Positions 15,342-24,263 of a stretch of 64,000 nt of DNA are shown one piece after another. Numbering within the stretch: the first letter of the stretch is position 1; each line of letters begins with the position of its first letter. Position numbers and translations under genes: made by a program. A model generated the notes under the pieces. The model was given only the letters and a program-made list of their open reading frames with translations, was not told where the DNA came from and searched no databases. Source of the DNA: Ruegeria arenilitoris (GTDB lineage: Bacteria > Pseudomonadota > Alphaproteobacteria > Rhodobacterales > Rhodobacteraceae). The stretch lies in assembly GCF_013035425.1 (NCBI RefSeq), contig NZ_WQHX01000008.1, forward strand, positions 1-64,000, in the 5' to 3' direction.

Positions 15342-15372
15342 CCGCGAAAGCTGAAAAGAACCGCTTTCGCGG
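15342..15372 (+). terminator. Hairpin after the YegP-like gene
   Basis: 9-bp stem CCGCGAAAG (15342-15350) / CTTTCGCGG (15364-15372), 20 nt after the stop. No T-run follows, so it may be a processing or pausing structure rather than a classical terminator. Confidence 0.45.
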
Positions 15373-16100
15373 TCAACAAATCAAATCTAAATTAGAATTT
15401 TCACTTCCCCTTTGGGATAGTGAACCAACGTGCTTTTGACACCCGCAGTAACTTATTGCGCTCCCCAAAGAGACCTCGTATTCGGACGCCTCATCACCAA
15501 TTACACGACGGCCAGCACATCATCTCAATGGCGACCTGACCGGCATGGCGTGCTAAACACAGCTCTTCGGCAGATTTGGTCATGCGCATTCCGGCAAGAG
15601 TTGGCGTTACGCTTACCAAGCTCACATCCGAGGCCATAGTACCCGTGAAAACACGTACTGCGGGGGCATATCATCCGGTCCGATACTGACAGAATTTGCC
15701 CCTTTGATTGCTCCAGGAAGCTCAGCACGCTACTCATCCCTCAATCCATCATTTTAGGCAACGTATCCTCGTCAGCACGCAACCCAGTAGATCGGTTACC
15801 CTTGCAGATCTTAAATAGGCCGAAAATTCCGACGCCTTCATGAGCTGCAAGTACTATCTCCACAATTCGTCAGCTATTTTGGTCTTAGTTTAACAATCTT
15901 TCAAACCGAGTTCAGGGAATTGAACGAATGTCAGCCTCAAGTTCTGAAGTCCCGGTATATCAAATCCCACCTACGCACTCGCTCACAAACCCAAGCGCCG
16001 CCTTTTTGCGGTGAACAGAATTGTTTGATCAATTGATAAGTTACAACTTACCATTGGCCCATGTGTTCTTGTTACAAAAATCATTCGAGTATTGTCCGCG

Positions 16101-16190
16101 CTAATGAGGTTTTTGACGCCCATTAACGGCAGCCAACCAGCTACTTCAGTTCTCATTAGGTGTTTCGCTTTGCAGAACCGCCTAATGCGG
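16101..16190. promoter_or_regulatory. Repeated CTAATGAG elements before hydantoinase operon
   Basis: CTAATGAG (16101-16108) and its exact inverse CTCATTAG (16152-16159) are 51 bp apart, close to five helical turns. A third copy, CCTAATGCGG (16181-16190), lies nearer the start. They may be binding sites of one regulator. Confidence 0.3.
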
Positions 16191-16217
16191 GCATGTTAAA
16201 AACAAAGGCAACTATTG

Positions 16218-17663
16218 ATGAAGGCAGGATTTATGAGCTCTGGGGTCGACCTTGTAATCCACGATGGTCGGGTGGTTACGCCAGAAGGGATTGTTGAAGG
16301 CGATCTTGCTATTACCGACGGCAGGATCGTGTCGATAGGAACGTCGGTCACCAAAACCAAAAGGCGCATCTTTGCCAGTGGCAAATGGGTAATGCCTGGC
16401 GGCGTCGATCCTCATGCCCATATTGAACAGATGTCCGGCATGGGGCTTTGGAATGCAGACACGTTCGAAACTGCCACAAAGTCCGCTGCCATGGGCGGCA
16501 CAACAAGCGTAATTTCATTTGCTGCCCAAGCCAGGGGGCAGTTGCTTTCTGAAACAGTTGCCGACTATGCCGCCCGTGCTGCACGAGGCGCGATGATCGA
16601 TTACGCATTCCACCTCACTGTGACCGATACGGAAGTCGATGAGTTTGACAACGACCTTGCTGCTCTGATTAACGCCGGTCACAGGTCACTCAAAGTGTTC
16701 ACGACATACAATATCCAACTTAACGATGGCCAACTGCTGGATATTTTTGAGAAAGCAAGGCAGAGCGGCGCTTTGGTATGTGTCCACGCAGAAAACGACG
16801 CCATTATTGCACAGGCCAAGGATAATTTGATCAGGGCGGGCCATGTTTCCCCGCTGGATCACGCCCGGTCGCGTCCAAGAATGGCGGAAATTGAGGCGGT
16901 AGAACGCATATGCCGATTTGCTGAATACCTAGACCAACCTGTGATGCTGTTTCACATTTCAACTTCCGACGGCGCGTCTGCGATTGCAGCGGCAAAGGCT
17001 CGTGGCGCTCCGGTTTGGGCGGAGACGTGCACGCATTACCTACTAATGACCGAAGACATACTAGATAAACCTGGGCTTCAGGGTGCCAAGTGGATGTGCT
17101 CACCACCACAACGCACCAAGCATGATCAAGATGCTTTATGGGCAGCGCTGCTTGGCGAAACGCTCAGCTTGGTGTCTTCCGATCATGCACCATACCGCTT
17201 TGATGAATCTGGTAAATTGGCAGCCGGTACCAACCCGGGCTTCCATCAGATAGCAAATGGATTGCCGGGATTGGAGACGCGATTACCGATTTTGTTCAAC
17301 GCGATGGTAACTCAGGGGCGCGGTGGACCCCAAGCTTTCGCCGAGTTGACCTCACACTCTGCCGCCAGGATTTATGGGCTTCAAAGGAAAGGTGCCATTG
17401 CTGAAGGCATGGATGCGGACATTGTTGTTTGGGACCCCGAGAAAACTGTGACGTATGGTACGAACGATTTGCACGATAATGTGGGTTACAACCCTTGGGC
17501 CGGATACAGCGTAACAGGATGGCCCGATCTTGTAATGCTCCGTGGCCAGCCACTTGTACAAGATGGTGTTTTCTTGGGATCGCCGGGGAACGGAAAGTGG
17601 ATTCATCGACCGTTTCTGGCAACCAAACCCAATAGGCGAACCGCTGAGGCGGAAACAAAATGA
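16218..17663 (+). CDS. Hydantoinase/dihydropyrimidinase-family amidohydrolase
   Basis: A 481-residue cyclic-amide hydrolase of the D-hydantoinase group. Metal ligands are visible: H66 and H68 (GGVDPHAHIE), the carboxylated lysine K159 (RSLKVFTTYN), histidines in VHAEND and HIST, and the catalytic aspartate in SSDHAPY. It opens hydantoin, dihydropyrimidine or a related ureide ring to an N-carbamoyl product. The start is the ATG at 16218; an ATG 15 nt later is an alternative. The stop overlaps the next gene (ATGA), opening a four-gene operon with a VOC protein, a hydantoin racemase and a DapA-like lyase. No carbamoylase gene is present nearby. Confidence 0.88.
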   Translation: MKAGFMSSGVDLVIHDGRVVTPEGIVEGDLAITDGRIVSIGTSVTKTKRRIFASGKWVMPGGVDPHAHIEQMSGMGLWNADTFETATKSAAMGGTTSVISFAAQARGQLLSETVADYAARAARGAMIDYAFHLTVTDTEVDEFDNDLAALINAGHRSLKVFTTYNIQLNDGQLLDIFEKARQSGALVCVHAENDAIIAQAKDNLIRAGHVSPLDHARSRPRMAEIEAVERICRFAEYLDQPVMLFHISTSDGASAIAAAKARGAPVWAETCTHYLLMTEDILDKPGLQGAKWMCSPPQRTKHDQDALWAALLGETLSLVSSDHAPYRFDESGKLAAGTNPGFHQIANGLPGLETRLPILFNAMVTQGRGGPQAFAELTSHSAARIYGLQRKGAIAEGMDADIVVWDPEKTVTYGTNDLHDNVGYNPWAGYSVTGWPDLVMLRGQPLVQDGVFLGSPGNGKWIHRPFLATKPNRRTAEAETK

Positions 17664-18049
17664 AAAGACCTGAAACAAACAACCAACTGGCGATCACGTT
17701 TTTTTACTACCGCGATCTGCCAGCCGCGATGCAATTCTACGAAGAAGTGTTGGGTTTGCCGCTCGCCATCGATCAGGGGTGGTGCAAAATTTACCGGATT
17801 TGTCAGGCAGCGCATGTGGGCTTGGTGGACGAAAACAAGGGCATGCACAAATGGACGGCAGTTAAGCCGGTTCAACTGTGCATTAGGGTACCTGACGTAG
17901 ATGACTGGTATTCCTATGCCAAAGGAAAAAATCTGGATGGTCTGTCAGAGTTTTTCGAGAATCGCGACCTCGGCATCCGCGCATTCGTTTTCAATGATAC
18001 TGAAGGCTATCAGATTGAAATCCAATCTGCGACGGGGCTTGGCGCATGA
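17660..18049 (+). CDS. VOC (glyoxalase/dioxygenase fold) family protein
   Basis: A 129-residue metal-dependent VOC protein with the two beta-alpha-beta-beta-beta modules: TFFYYRDLPAAMQFYEEVLGLPL at the start and FVFNDTEGYQIEIQS at the end. The family includes lyases, isomerases and dioxygenases. Its role in the hydantoinase operon may be an isomerisation or ring step (inference). It overlaps both neighbours by 4 nt, so translation is coupled. Confidence 0.85.
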   Translation: MKRPETNNQLAITFFYYRDLPAAMQFYEEVLGLPLAIDQGWCKIYRICQAAHVGLVDENKGMHKWTAVKPVQLCIRVPDVDDWYSYAKGKNLDGLSEFFENRDLGIRAFVFNDTEGYQIEIQSATGLGA

Positions 18050-18726
18050 GTGCACTGATCATCATCAACCCCAACTCATCCAGTATAGTAACAAACTGCA
18101 TTGATCAGGCCGTCGATCCGCTGCGAAGTTTCGGCATTCCAATCCGATGCCTGACACTTGCCGAAGGTCCCCCAGGCATTGAAAGCCAGCGACAAGCGGA
18201 CCAGACTATCAATCCGATGCTGGCACTAGCCGCCGCTCAGAAAGATGCGGCAGGTTTTGTTATTGCCTGCTTCGGCGATCCGGGGCTGCATGCATTGCGG
18301 GACCAGACTGCCCTCCCGGTTGTGGGCATTCAGGAGGCCTCGGTCATGACCGCACTTGGCCTTGGCCACAGGTTTGGTGTAATTGCGATCCTTCCCAATT
18401 CGGTTCCTCGCCATTTGCGCGCCTTTGGCGGCATGGGGGTGCTGGGCCGATTGGCGGGGGATCGCCCTTTGGGCCTTGGCGTCGCGGATCTTACAGATGG
18501 AACAAAAAGCTTGGATGCCATGATCGCGACGGGAAAACGACTTCGCGACGAAGACGGTGCAGACGTATTGATAATGGGTTGTGCGGGCATGGCGCGTTAC
18601 CGTGAACCATTGCAGGAGGCAACAGGTCTGCCAGTTGTAGAACCTACCCAGGCTGCAGCAAGTATTGCATTGGGGCAGATGCGCCTAAGATTATCTCACA
18701 AATTGCAAAGGGTTGATCATGCTTAA
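18046..18726 (+). CDS. Hydantoin racemase (Asp/Glu racemase superfamily)
   Basis: A 226-residue cofactor-independent racemase. It has the family start IIINPNSSS and the two catalytic cysteines: ACFGDPGL (near residue 75) and MGCAGM (near 182). Hydantoin racemases interconvert D- and L-5-substituted hydantoins, which fits the hydantoinase encoded two genes upstream. A different Asp/Glu-superfamily role cannot be excluded. It is coupled to the VOC gene by an ATGA overlap and overlaps the next gene by 8 nt. Confidence 0.85.
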   Translation: MSALIIINPNSSSIVTNCIDQAVDPLRSFGIPIRCLTLAEGPPGIESQRQADQTINPMLALAAAQKDAAGFVIACFGDPGLHALRDQTALPVVGIQEASVMTALGLGHRFGVIAILPNSVPRHLRAFGGMGVLGRLAGDRPLGLGVADLTDGTKSLDAMIATGKRLRDEDGADVLIMGCAGMARYREPLQEATGLPVVEPTQAAASIALGQMRLRLSHKLQRVDHA

Positions 18727-19636
18727 TGAATCAACAAAGGGCGTCTTCACCATAGCCGCCACACCTTTCCTTCCTGACGGTGCATTGGATTTTGACAGCA
18801 TAGATCGCATGATCGACGCCTATATTGAACGAGGCGCCAACGGCCTGACCATTCTTGGCATGATGGGCGAAGCCGGAAAGTTGTCAGCCTCAGAATCTGT
18901 GTCAGTCGTTCAGCGCGTCATATCACGTTGCGCTGTTCCGGTTATCGTCGGTGTTTCGGCCCCCGGTTTTTCAGCAATGACAGCCCTTGGAAGCGAAGCG
19001 ATGGGAGCTGGAGCAGCTGGCGTGATGGTTGCACCACCCATGGGATTGCAAACAGATGCTCAGATCATCGGTTATTTCCACAACACGGCAGACGCCCTGG
19101 GCGATATTCCCTTTGTTCTGCAGGATTTTCCGCTTGCAACAGGCGTACAAATATCACCGTCTGTGGTATTGAAAATCGTTGAAGATTGCCCGACCTGCGT
19201 GATGCTGAAGCACGAAGACTGGCCAGGACTCGAAAAAATCACAACACTGCGCAAGGCGTCCGATGCGGGATCGCGCCGAATATCAATTCTGTGCGGGAAT
19301 GGAGGGATGTATCTGCTGGAAGAATTGCTTCGTGGGGCCGATGGCGCCATGACTGGCTTTGGATATCCTGAAATGATGCGACAGGTTCTGAATGCCTTTC
19401 TTGGCGGAGACATCGACCTCGCTCGCGATATCTTTGACGCCTATATGCCCATGATCCGGTATGAGGCGCAGCCAGGTATGGGTCTTGCCATCCGAAAGCA
19501 CTCTTTGGCTAAACAAGGTATTATTGCACACCCCACTCTTCGCAAACCGGGAACTGAATTAACGGCCCTTGCGATTACAGAAATCGACGCTCTTGCCGCC
19601 CGACAGGAGCAGCGTTTAAGGGAGCTTGGGATTTAG
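18719..19636 (+). CDS. DapA-like (dihydrodipicolinate synthase family) Schiff-base lyase
   Basis: A 305-residue TIM-barrel aldolase of the DapA superfamily with Schiff-base lysine K164 in VMLKHEDWPG. It is not lysine-biosynthetic DapA: the GTTGE motif reads GMMGE, and the YNxP tyrosine motif reads QDFP. A 2-oxo acid or pyruvate-releasing lyase step at the end of the hydantoinase pathway is likely (inference). The start is the ATG at 18719, with AAAGGG 7 nt upstream, inside the racemase gene. Last gene of the operon; the TetR gene is convergent. Confidence 0.87.
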   Translation: MLNESTKGVFTIAATPFLPDGALDFDSIDRMIDAYIERGANGLTILGMMGEAGKLSASESVSVVQRVISRCAVPVIVGVSAPGFSAMTALGSEAMGAGAAGVMVAPPMGLQTDAQIIGYFHNTADALGDIPFVLQDFPLATGVQISPSVVLKIVEDCPTCVMLKHEDWPGLEKITTLRKASDAGSRRISILCGNGGMYLLEELLRGADGAMTGFGYPEMMRQVLNAFLGGDIDLARDIFDAYMPMIRYEAQPGMGLAIRKHSLAKQGIIAHPTLRKPGTELTALAITEIDALAARQEQRLRELGI

Positions 19637-19784
19637 GAAAGTGGCTCGCAATTCAGAAATCCATTCTCAAAGCTCTGGTCGAAAATAGGTTTCGCCGTCG
19701 TTGCCTGCATTGGGTTCTGAGCGCTTATAAAACGGACCGCGCTTTAAGGGTTCCCGTTGACCCTGCACCCTATGCCAGAAAATC

Positions 19785-20378
19785 TTATGTTTCCGGCAGA
19801 TATTGATCCAACAATGCATCCACGAGACCTTCTTGAAGACGGTAGCCGGTATCCCGGTCCACCCGTAGAATGTCCTCAAGTATAATGAATTGTTCCATGC
19901 CAGTGGTCATGGATAACCGTAGTTTCAGATCTTCGTATTCCCTGGGCTTCATCGAATAGCGAAGGGGTTCAAGGGCTTCACCAAACGCATCTACTCTTCT
20001 GGCTCCGCGCATTTTGACAGTTCCTTTTTTCAACGAGACCTTTAGGGTCTCTCCTAGAAACTGGCGAAAATAGGTCTCGTGATCCCTCGAAAAATCAAGG
20101 TAGTAACGCGCAACAGCATGTACGCGGGTTCGGACATCATCGATTCCGACGAGCAATTCAGACGTAGGTCTCACTTCAATGTCCAAGGTCGCGTCCAGCG
20201 CCAGTACTCCTGGATCTGAAAAGTACCGGTAGACAGTCGCGCGGCTTGTCCTTGCGCGTTCTGCGACTTTCGCCAGCGTGACCTCTTGCCCTTCGGACAT
20301 AAGCTCACGCGCTGCCACTAAAAGCGCTTCTCTTGTTCTATTCTTCTGGTTGATCCGTGTACTCAATGCTCTTCTCAT
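19785..20378 (-). CDS. TetR-family transcriptional regulator
   Basis: A 197-residue repressor. The N-terminal helix-turn-helix (residues about 10-55) includes EVTLAKVAERARTSRATVYRYFSD; the C-terminal part is an all-helical ligand/dimer domain. The start is taken as the ATG at 20376-20378; a GTG four codons upstream would put the palindrome at 20382-20399 inside the gene. It is divergent from the cupin gene and convergent with the hydantoinase operon. It most likely controls itself and the cupin-cytochrome pair. Confidence 0.87.
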   Translation of the reverse strand: MRRALSTRINQKNRTREALLVAARELMSEGQEVTLAKVAERARTSRATVYRYFSDPGVLALDATLDIEVRPTSELLVGIDDVRTRVHAVARYYLDFSRDHETYFRQFLGETLKVSLKKGTVKMRGARRVDAFGEALEPLRYSMKPREYEDLKLRLSMTTGMEQFIILEDILRVDRDTGYRLQEGLVDALLDQYLPET

Positions 20379-20381
20379 ATA

Positions 20382-20399
20382 ATGAGACACTTGTCTTAT
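20382..20399. promoter_or_regulatory. Probable TetR operator
   Basis: Imperfect palindrome ATGAGACA-CT-TGTCTTAT (7 of 8 pairs) between the divergent TetR and cupin genes. Its size and place are typical of TetR operators. TATA-rich sequence follows toward the cupin gene. Confidence 0.55.
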
Positions 20400-20455
20400 A
20401 ACTAGATATATGTATCATAACAACACGCCAATTTCAAAAAAAGGGAGTTGTCTTG

Positions 20456-20929
20456 ATGACGCAACCTCGCCCTCGAATTTATCACTTACTTGGTAACCTT
20501 TTGACATTTCACGCTTTCCCTTCTGAGACCGGAGATCGTTACACGATTGTCGAAATAAAAACCGCGCCAGGGGCTGGAGCCCCGCCCAATCACCACGCCG
20601 GCGAGGACGAAAGCTTTTTTGTGCTTGAAGGCGAGTTTGAGTTTCTAGTGAACGGCGAGACAACGAAAGTAAAAAGCGGAGACTTCGTTAAAGTCCCAGA
20701 GGGCGCAATTCATGCATTTTCTTGCACCGGGCAAGAACCCGGGCGTCTGCTTTGCATTAACTCACCAGGTGCCATGCACGACACGTTCTTTACCGAGGCA
20801 GGAGAAGAAATGCCGGACGGGACGACAGACGTTCCGAGGCCTGATGGCCCACCGGATATTCCGGCGATCATGGCCGTCGCCGATAAAGTCGGCATGACAA
20901 TACTTGCCCCCGACAAAGCTCCAGCCTGA
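20456..20929 (+). CDS. Cupin-domain protein
   Basis: A 157-residue single-domain cupin. The metal-site motif 1 is visible as PPNHHAGEDESFFVLEGEFEF, and motif 2 as GAIHAFSCTG. The family covers dioxygenases, isomerases and binding proteins; the substrate is unknown. GGGAG lies 8 nt before the ATG at 20456. The stop is 42 nt before the diheme cytochrome, so the two may form an operon under TetR control. Confidence 0.87.
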   Translation: MTQPRPRIYHLLGNLLTFHAFPSETGDRYTIVEIKTAPGAGAPPNHHAGEDESFFVLEGEFEFLVNGETTKVKSGDFVKVPEGAIHAFSCTGQEPGRLLCINSPGAMHDTFFTEAGEEMPDGTTDVPRPDGPPDIPAIMAVADKVGMTILAPDKAPA

Positions 20930-20971
20930 GCCAGTTTCGATGTATTGCCCGAGCCAAATGAGGATAAAGAA

Positions 20972-21805
20972 ATGAAACAACTAGCTTTTAACATTGTTGT
21001 CATACTTTTTCCTCTGTCCACCATTGCTGAACCGAGTTTGGAACGTGGTGAATACCTCGTACGAGGGCCTGCGGCGTGCGGAAATTGCCATACGCCGCAA
21101 GGACCGAATGGGCCCGATATGACAAATGAGCTTGGCGGCATGATGATCGAAAAGAATGACATGATGGAGGCATGGGCAGCCAACATAACTCCGGGTAGCC
21201 GTGTTGCGGATTGGAGCGATGCAGACCTTGCCCGAGCGATACGCGAAGGTATCCGCCCTGACGGTACAGTCATCGGACCGCCGATGCCAATCGGCTTGTA
21301 TCGCGGACTGAGCGATGACGATCTCATGTCGATGGTCATGTTCCTGCGAACAATACCCTCCAGTGACATTGAGACACCTTTGTCCACCTACAATTTTCCG
21401 CTGCCACCTGCCTATGGTCCGCCACTTGAGACAGTTTCGGCGCCACCGAGCGGCGTGACGGTCGAATACGGTGCTTATCTTGCTGGACCAGTCGCGCATT
21501 GTACGGAGTGCCACACGACTTTCGGGCCCAAAGGTCCGATGTTTGATACTCATCTAGGGGCAGGAGGGTTCGAGTTTCACGGACCGTGGGGCGTTTCCGT
21601 CGCACCCAATATCACGAGCCATCAGGACGGTCTTGCAGGATATTCAGACGATGACCTGAAGACCATTATCGTTTCAGGCAAAAGACCAGACGGAAGCCAA
21701 ATGCTACCGCCTATGGGTTACGCCTATTATGCAACGATGTCGCCCGAAGATCTCGAAGCCATAGTAATGTATCTGCGTACCATCCCACCCCTGCCTGATC
21801 CATAA
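20972..21805 (+). CDS. Diheme c-type cytochrome, exported
   Basis: A 277-residue periplasmic electron carrier. It has a signal peptide (MKQLAFNIVVILFPLSTIAE) and two heme c sites, CGNCH (36-40) and CTECH (177-181), each followed by its own cytochrome c domain with MFLRTIP / MYLRTIP ends. This two-domain form resembles the cytochrome subunits of membrane alcohol or aldehyde dehydrogenases; no such dehydrogenase is adjacent. The start is the ATG at 20972 after AGGATAAAG. It follows the cupin gene. Confidence 0.9.
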   Translation: MKQLAFNIVVILFPLSTIAEPSLERGEYLVRGPAACGNCHTPQGPNGPDMTNELGGMMIEKNDMMEAWAANITPGSRVADWSDADLARAIREGIRPDGTVIGPPMPIGLYRGLSDDDLMSMVMFLRTIPSSDIETPLSTYNFPLPPAYGPPLETVSAPPSGVTVEYGAYLAGPVAHCTECHTTFGPKGPMFDTHLGAGGFEFHGPWGVSVAPNITSHQDGLAGYSDDDLKTIIVSGKRPDGSQMLPPMGYAYYATMSPEDLEAIVMYLRTIPPLPDP

Positions 21806-22092
21806 AAAGCTAAGCGAAATGCTGCGGATTTAGCGTTATCCAGTGCGCTATTTAGACTTGTTTCTACCGAGTGGAATACGCCTTGGGTTCCTATTCTGTC
21901 TTGTCGTGGGAATTCACCGAAAATTCTTTGAATTTCTGCTTGGAATGCGAATTAGGTTTCGTAAGTCAGCTAACAGCCTATGGAATTACAAATGCCGGAG
22001 CGTTCCAAATATGCTCGGTCCATAAATCTGTGTTATTGTTACAAATGATCATTGCCGAACATGATTAGTTTTATTGGAGATTGGAGGGAATT

Positions 22093-24021
22093 ATGCTTCG
22101 TTCATCGGCTAACCTATCAGTAATAACGATTGCACTGCCGTTTACTGCATTTGCTCAAGACATTGCTCCTGCGGCGGAAGACATTGCTGGCCCTCCTCAG
22201 AACTATTCTCCGTTTGTCGAACGCACTGTGCGCAACCGGAACTTCGCGGAAGGCCTTTATTGGGGAGACACTCATCTTCACACGATGTTTTCCACGGACG
22301 CCGGAATGATTGGCAACACGTTAACTCCAGAAGATGCTTACCGATTTGCTCGCGGCGAAGAGGTGATCACATCCTCGGGTCAGCGTGTACGAATTGGGCG
22401 GCCGTTGGACTTTCTGGTGGTTTCGGACCACGCCGAAAATCTTGGCATGCCGGTCATGCTAGCCGAAGCTAATCGCGATCTTCTAGCCACGGAATATGGA
22501 AAACGTTTCTACGATCTTGTTCAGGCCGGCGAAGGCTACGAAGCGTTCAGGCTTTGGGGCACTGATGGTGTATCGCAGAACCGGGACGTGATCGACAACC
22601 CAAAAATCAACCGGACGATCTGGGACCGACAGATAGAGCTTGCCGACCAATATAATGACCCTGGAAGTTTCACAGCATTCATTGGTTTCGAGTGGACTTC
22701 CATCAACAACCAGCAACAACCTTCCAACCTGCACAGGGTGGTTGTTTTCAAGGAAGACGGACGGAAAGCAGGGCAGGTTCTGCCGTTTTCAGCTTTTCAT
22801 AGCCCGGACCCAGAGGATCTTTGGGCCTACATGGAGAGCTATGAAACTGAAACTGGCGGTTCTGTGCTCGCCATTCCGCATAACGGGAACCTCTCTAATG
22901 GCCTGATGTTCGCAACTGAAAAGCTTAACGGTGAACCCATAGACTCGGAATACGCGGAAACTCGCATGCGCTGGGAACCCATCGTCGAAGTTACTCAGAT
23001 CAAGGGCGATGGTGAGACCCACCCAGCTCTGTCGCCAGACGACGAATTCGCTGACTATGGAACGTGGGACAAGGGTGATATCGCGGGGTTCCAAGCAAAG
23101 ACGCCTGAGATGCTTCCATTTGAATACAGCCGATCAGCCCTGCAGGTCGGTCTTCAGCAAGAGCTGGAATTGGGCATTAATCCCTTCAAGTTCGGCCAAA
23201 TCGGAGCAACGGATGCCCACACAGCCGTGGCCACAACCCGGGATGATAATTTCTGGGGTAAGATGCCTTCGTCGGAACCCTCCCCAACTCGTTGGGAACA
23301 CTATGTCATACAGGCACTAAGCGGCGACGACATGCTCTCTACGTTTGAATACGAGGCGCTTGCCGCTGGTCTTGCAGGGGTATGGGCACGCGAGAATACT
23401 AGGGCTGCCCTCTTTGATGCCATGCAAGCCAAGGAGGTTTTTGCAACAACTGGAACGCGGATGGCCGTAAGGTTCTTTGGAGGTTGGGATTACTCAGAAG
23501 ATGATGTCTTTCGCCCTAACGTCGTGGATATCGGATATGCCAGAGGCGTTCCAATGGGCGGCGATCTTCCGTCTGCTCGGAATGACGCAAGTGCGCCCGT
23601 GTTCATGGTCGGTGCACTCAAGGACCCAGATTCCGGCAACCTGGATCGTATCCAGATCATAAAAGGTTGGGTCGACGCGGAAGGATCGCGCCAAGAACGC
23701 GTCTACGACGTTGCTGTCTCGGATGGCCGTGAAATCGGATCCGACGGGCGAGCGAGAGAATCTGTCGGCAACACCGTGGACGAGGCTAACGCAACCTACA
23801 CCAACTCAATCGGCGACGCAGAACTGCGCGCCGTATGGATCGATCCTGATTTCGACCCCAAAGTGCCGGCTGTTTATTATGCCAGGGTGCTTGAAATACC
23901 CACACCCACTTGGCAAGCATATGATGAAAAGTTCTATGGCATCCAGATGACGGCCGATGTTCCAAGGAGTCATCAGGAAAGAGCTTATACCTCGCCCATC
24001 TGGTATACTCCGGAGGGCTAG
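22093..24021 (+). CDS. Exported DUF3604 protein (PHP-like metal site)
   Basis: A 642-residue protein with a signal peptide (cleavage near AFAQD). It belongs to the DUF3604 family, whose members have PHP-phosphoesterase-like metal motifs: WGDTHLHTMFSTDAG (H61, H63), VVSDHAENLG and ATDAHTA. The length of about 640 residues is usual. No reaction is established for the family to my knowledge; a periplasmic hydrolase is plausible. GGAGG lies before the ATG at 22093. Monocistronic. Confidence 0.85.
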   Translation: MLRSSANLSVITIALPFTAFAQDIAPAAEDIAGPPQNYSPFVERTVRNRNFAEGLYWGDTHLHTMFSTDAGMIGNTLTPEDAYRFARGEEVITSSGQRVRIGRPLDFLVVSDHAENLGMPVMLAEANRDLLATEYGKRFYDLVQAGEGYEAFRLWGTDGVSQNRDVIDNPKINRTIWDRQIELADQYNDPGSFTAFIGFEWTSINNQQQPSNLHRVVVFKEDGRKAGQVLPFSAFHSPDPEDLWAYMESYETETGGSVLAIPHNGNLSNGLMFATEKLNGEPIDSEYAETRMRWEPIVEVTQIKGDGETHPALSPDDEFADYGTWDKGDIAGFQAKTPEMLPFEYSRSALQVGLQQELELGINPFKFGQIGATDAHTAVATTRDDNFWGKMPSSEPSPTRWEHYVIQALSGDDMLSTFEYEALAAGLAGVWARENTRAALFDAMQAKEVFATTGTRMAVRFFGGWDYSEDDVFRPNVVDIGYARGVPMGGDLPSARNDASAPVFMVGALKDPDSGNLDRIQIIKGWVDAEGSRQERVYDVAVSDGREIGSDGRARESVGNTVDEANATYTNSIGDAELRAVWIDPDFDPKVPAVYYARVLEIPTPTWQAYDEKFYGIQMTADVPRSHQERAYTSPIWYTPEG

Positions 24022-24117
24022 ATCAGAAATATTTCTTGATAAAGAAAACCGACATCCGGATCACTAATCAGGACAAGGTTGCTGTTCTTGGAAGCACGGG
24101 TACAAATTCGATAACCG

Positions 24118-24136
24118 GATGGTCAATGTGACCATC
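24118..24136. promoter_or_regulatory. Perfect inverted repeat between DUF3604 and nucleosidase genes
   Basis: GATGGTCA-ATG-TGACCATC, an 8-bp perfect stem with a 3-bp centre, followed by TTCTCTT. It could be an operator for the nucleosidase gene 130 bp downstream or a weak terminator for the DUF3604 gene. Confidence 0.35.
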
Positions 24137-24263
24137 TTCTCTTGATGCGATTGTCCAAATTGTTTGCAGTCGCATTGACCTTGGGAGCTTATTTGGCGCC
24201 TAAAGAAAAGGATGATTTCATTCATGGATTGGTGTTCAGTTTACAGCGCCTTTCGGAGGTAAA

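Larger units (their letters stand above)
15321..16217. other. Long intergenic stretch, no gene seen
   Basis: Almost 900 bp. After the hairpin at 15342-15372, the open frames on both strands (15430-15737) have no ribosome site, atypical composition and no family resemblance. 15740-16090 shows nothing. 16025-16055 contains a TTGATCAATTGATAAG stretch and an AAGTT-AC-AACTT palindrome. 16101-16190 holds repeated CTAATGAG elements before the hydantoinase operon. Confidence 0.4.

Noticed and set aside
15430..15737. Frames of about 70 residues on both strands in the long intergenic stretch
   Set aside because: No ribosome site, high Cys/Arg/Ser composition and no resemblance to any family; could be a decayed gene but nothing supports it.
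20710..21387. 225-residue open frame on the minus strand
   Set aside because: Antisense to the cupin and cytochrome genes; low-complexity Ser/Pro/Arg composition typical of shadow frames.
22044..22053. AATGATCATT palindrome before the DUF3604 gene
   Set aside because: A 10-bp AT-rich palindrome is expected by chance many times in 64 kb and no second copy supports it.
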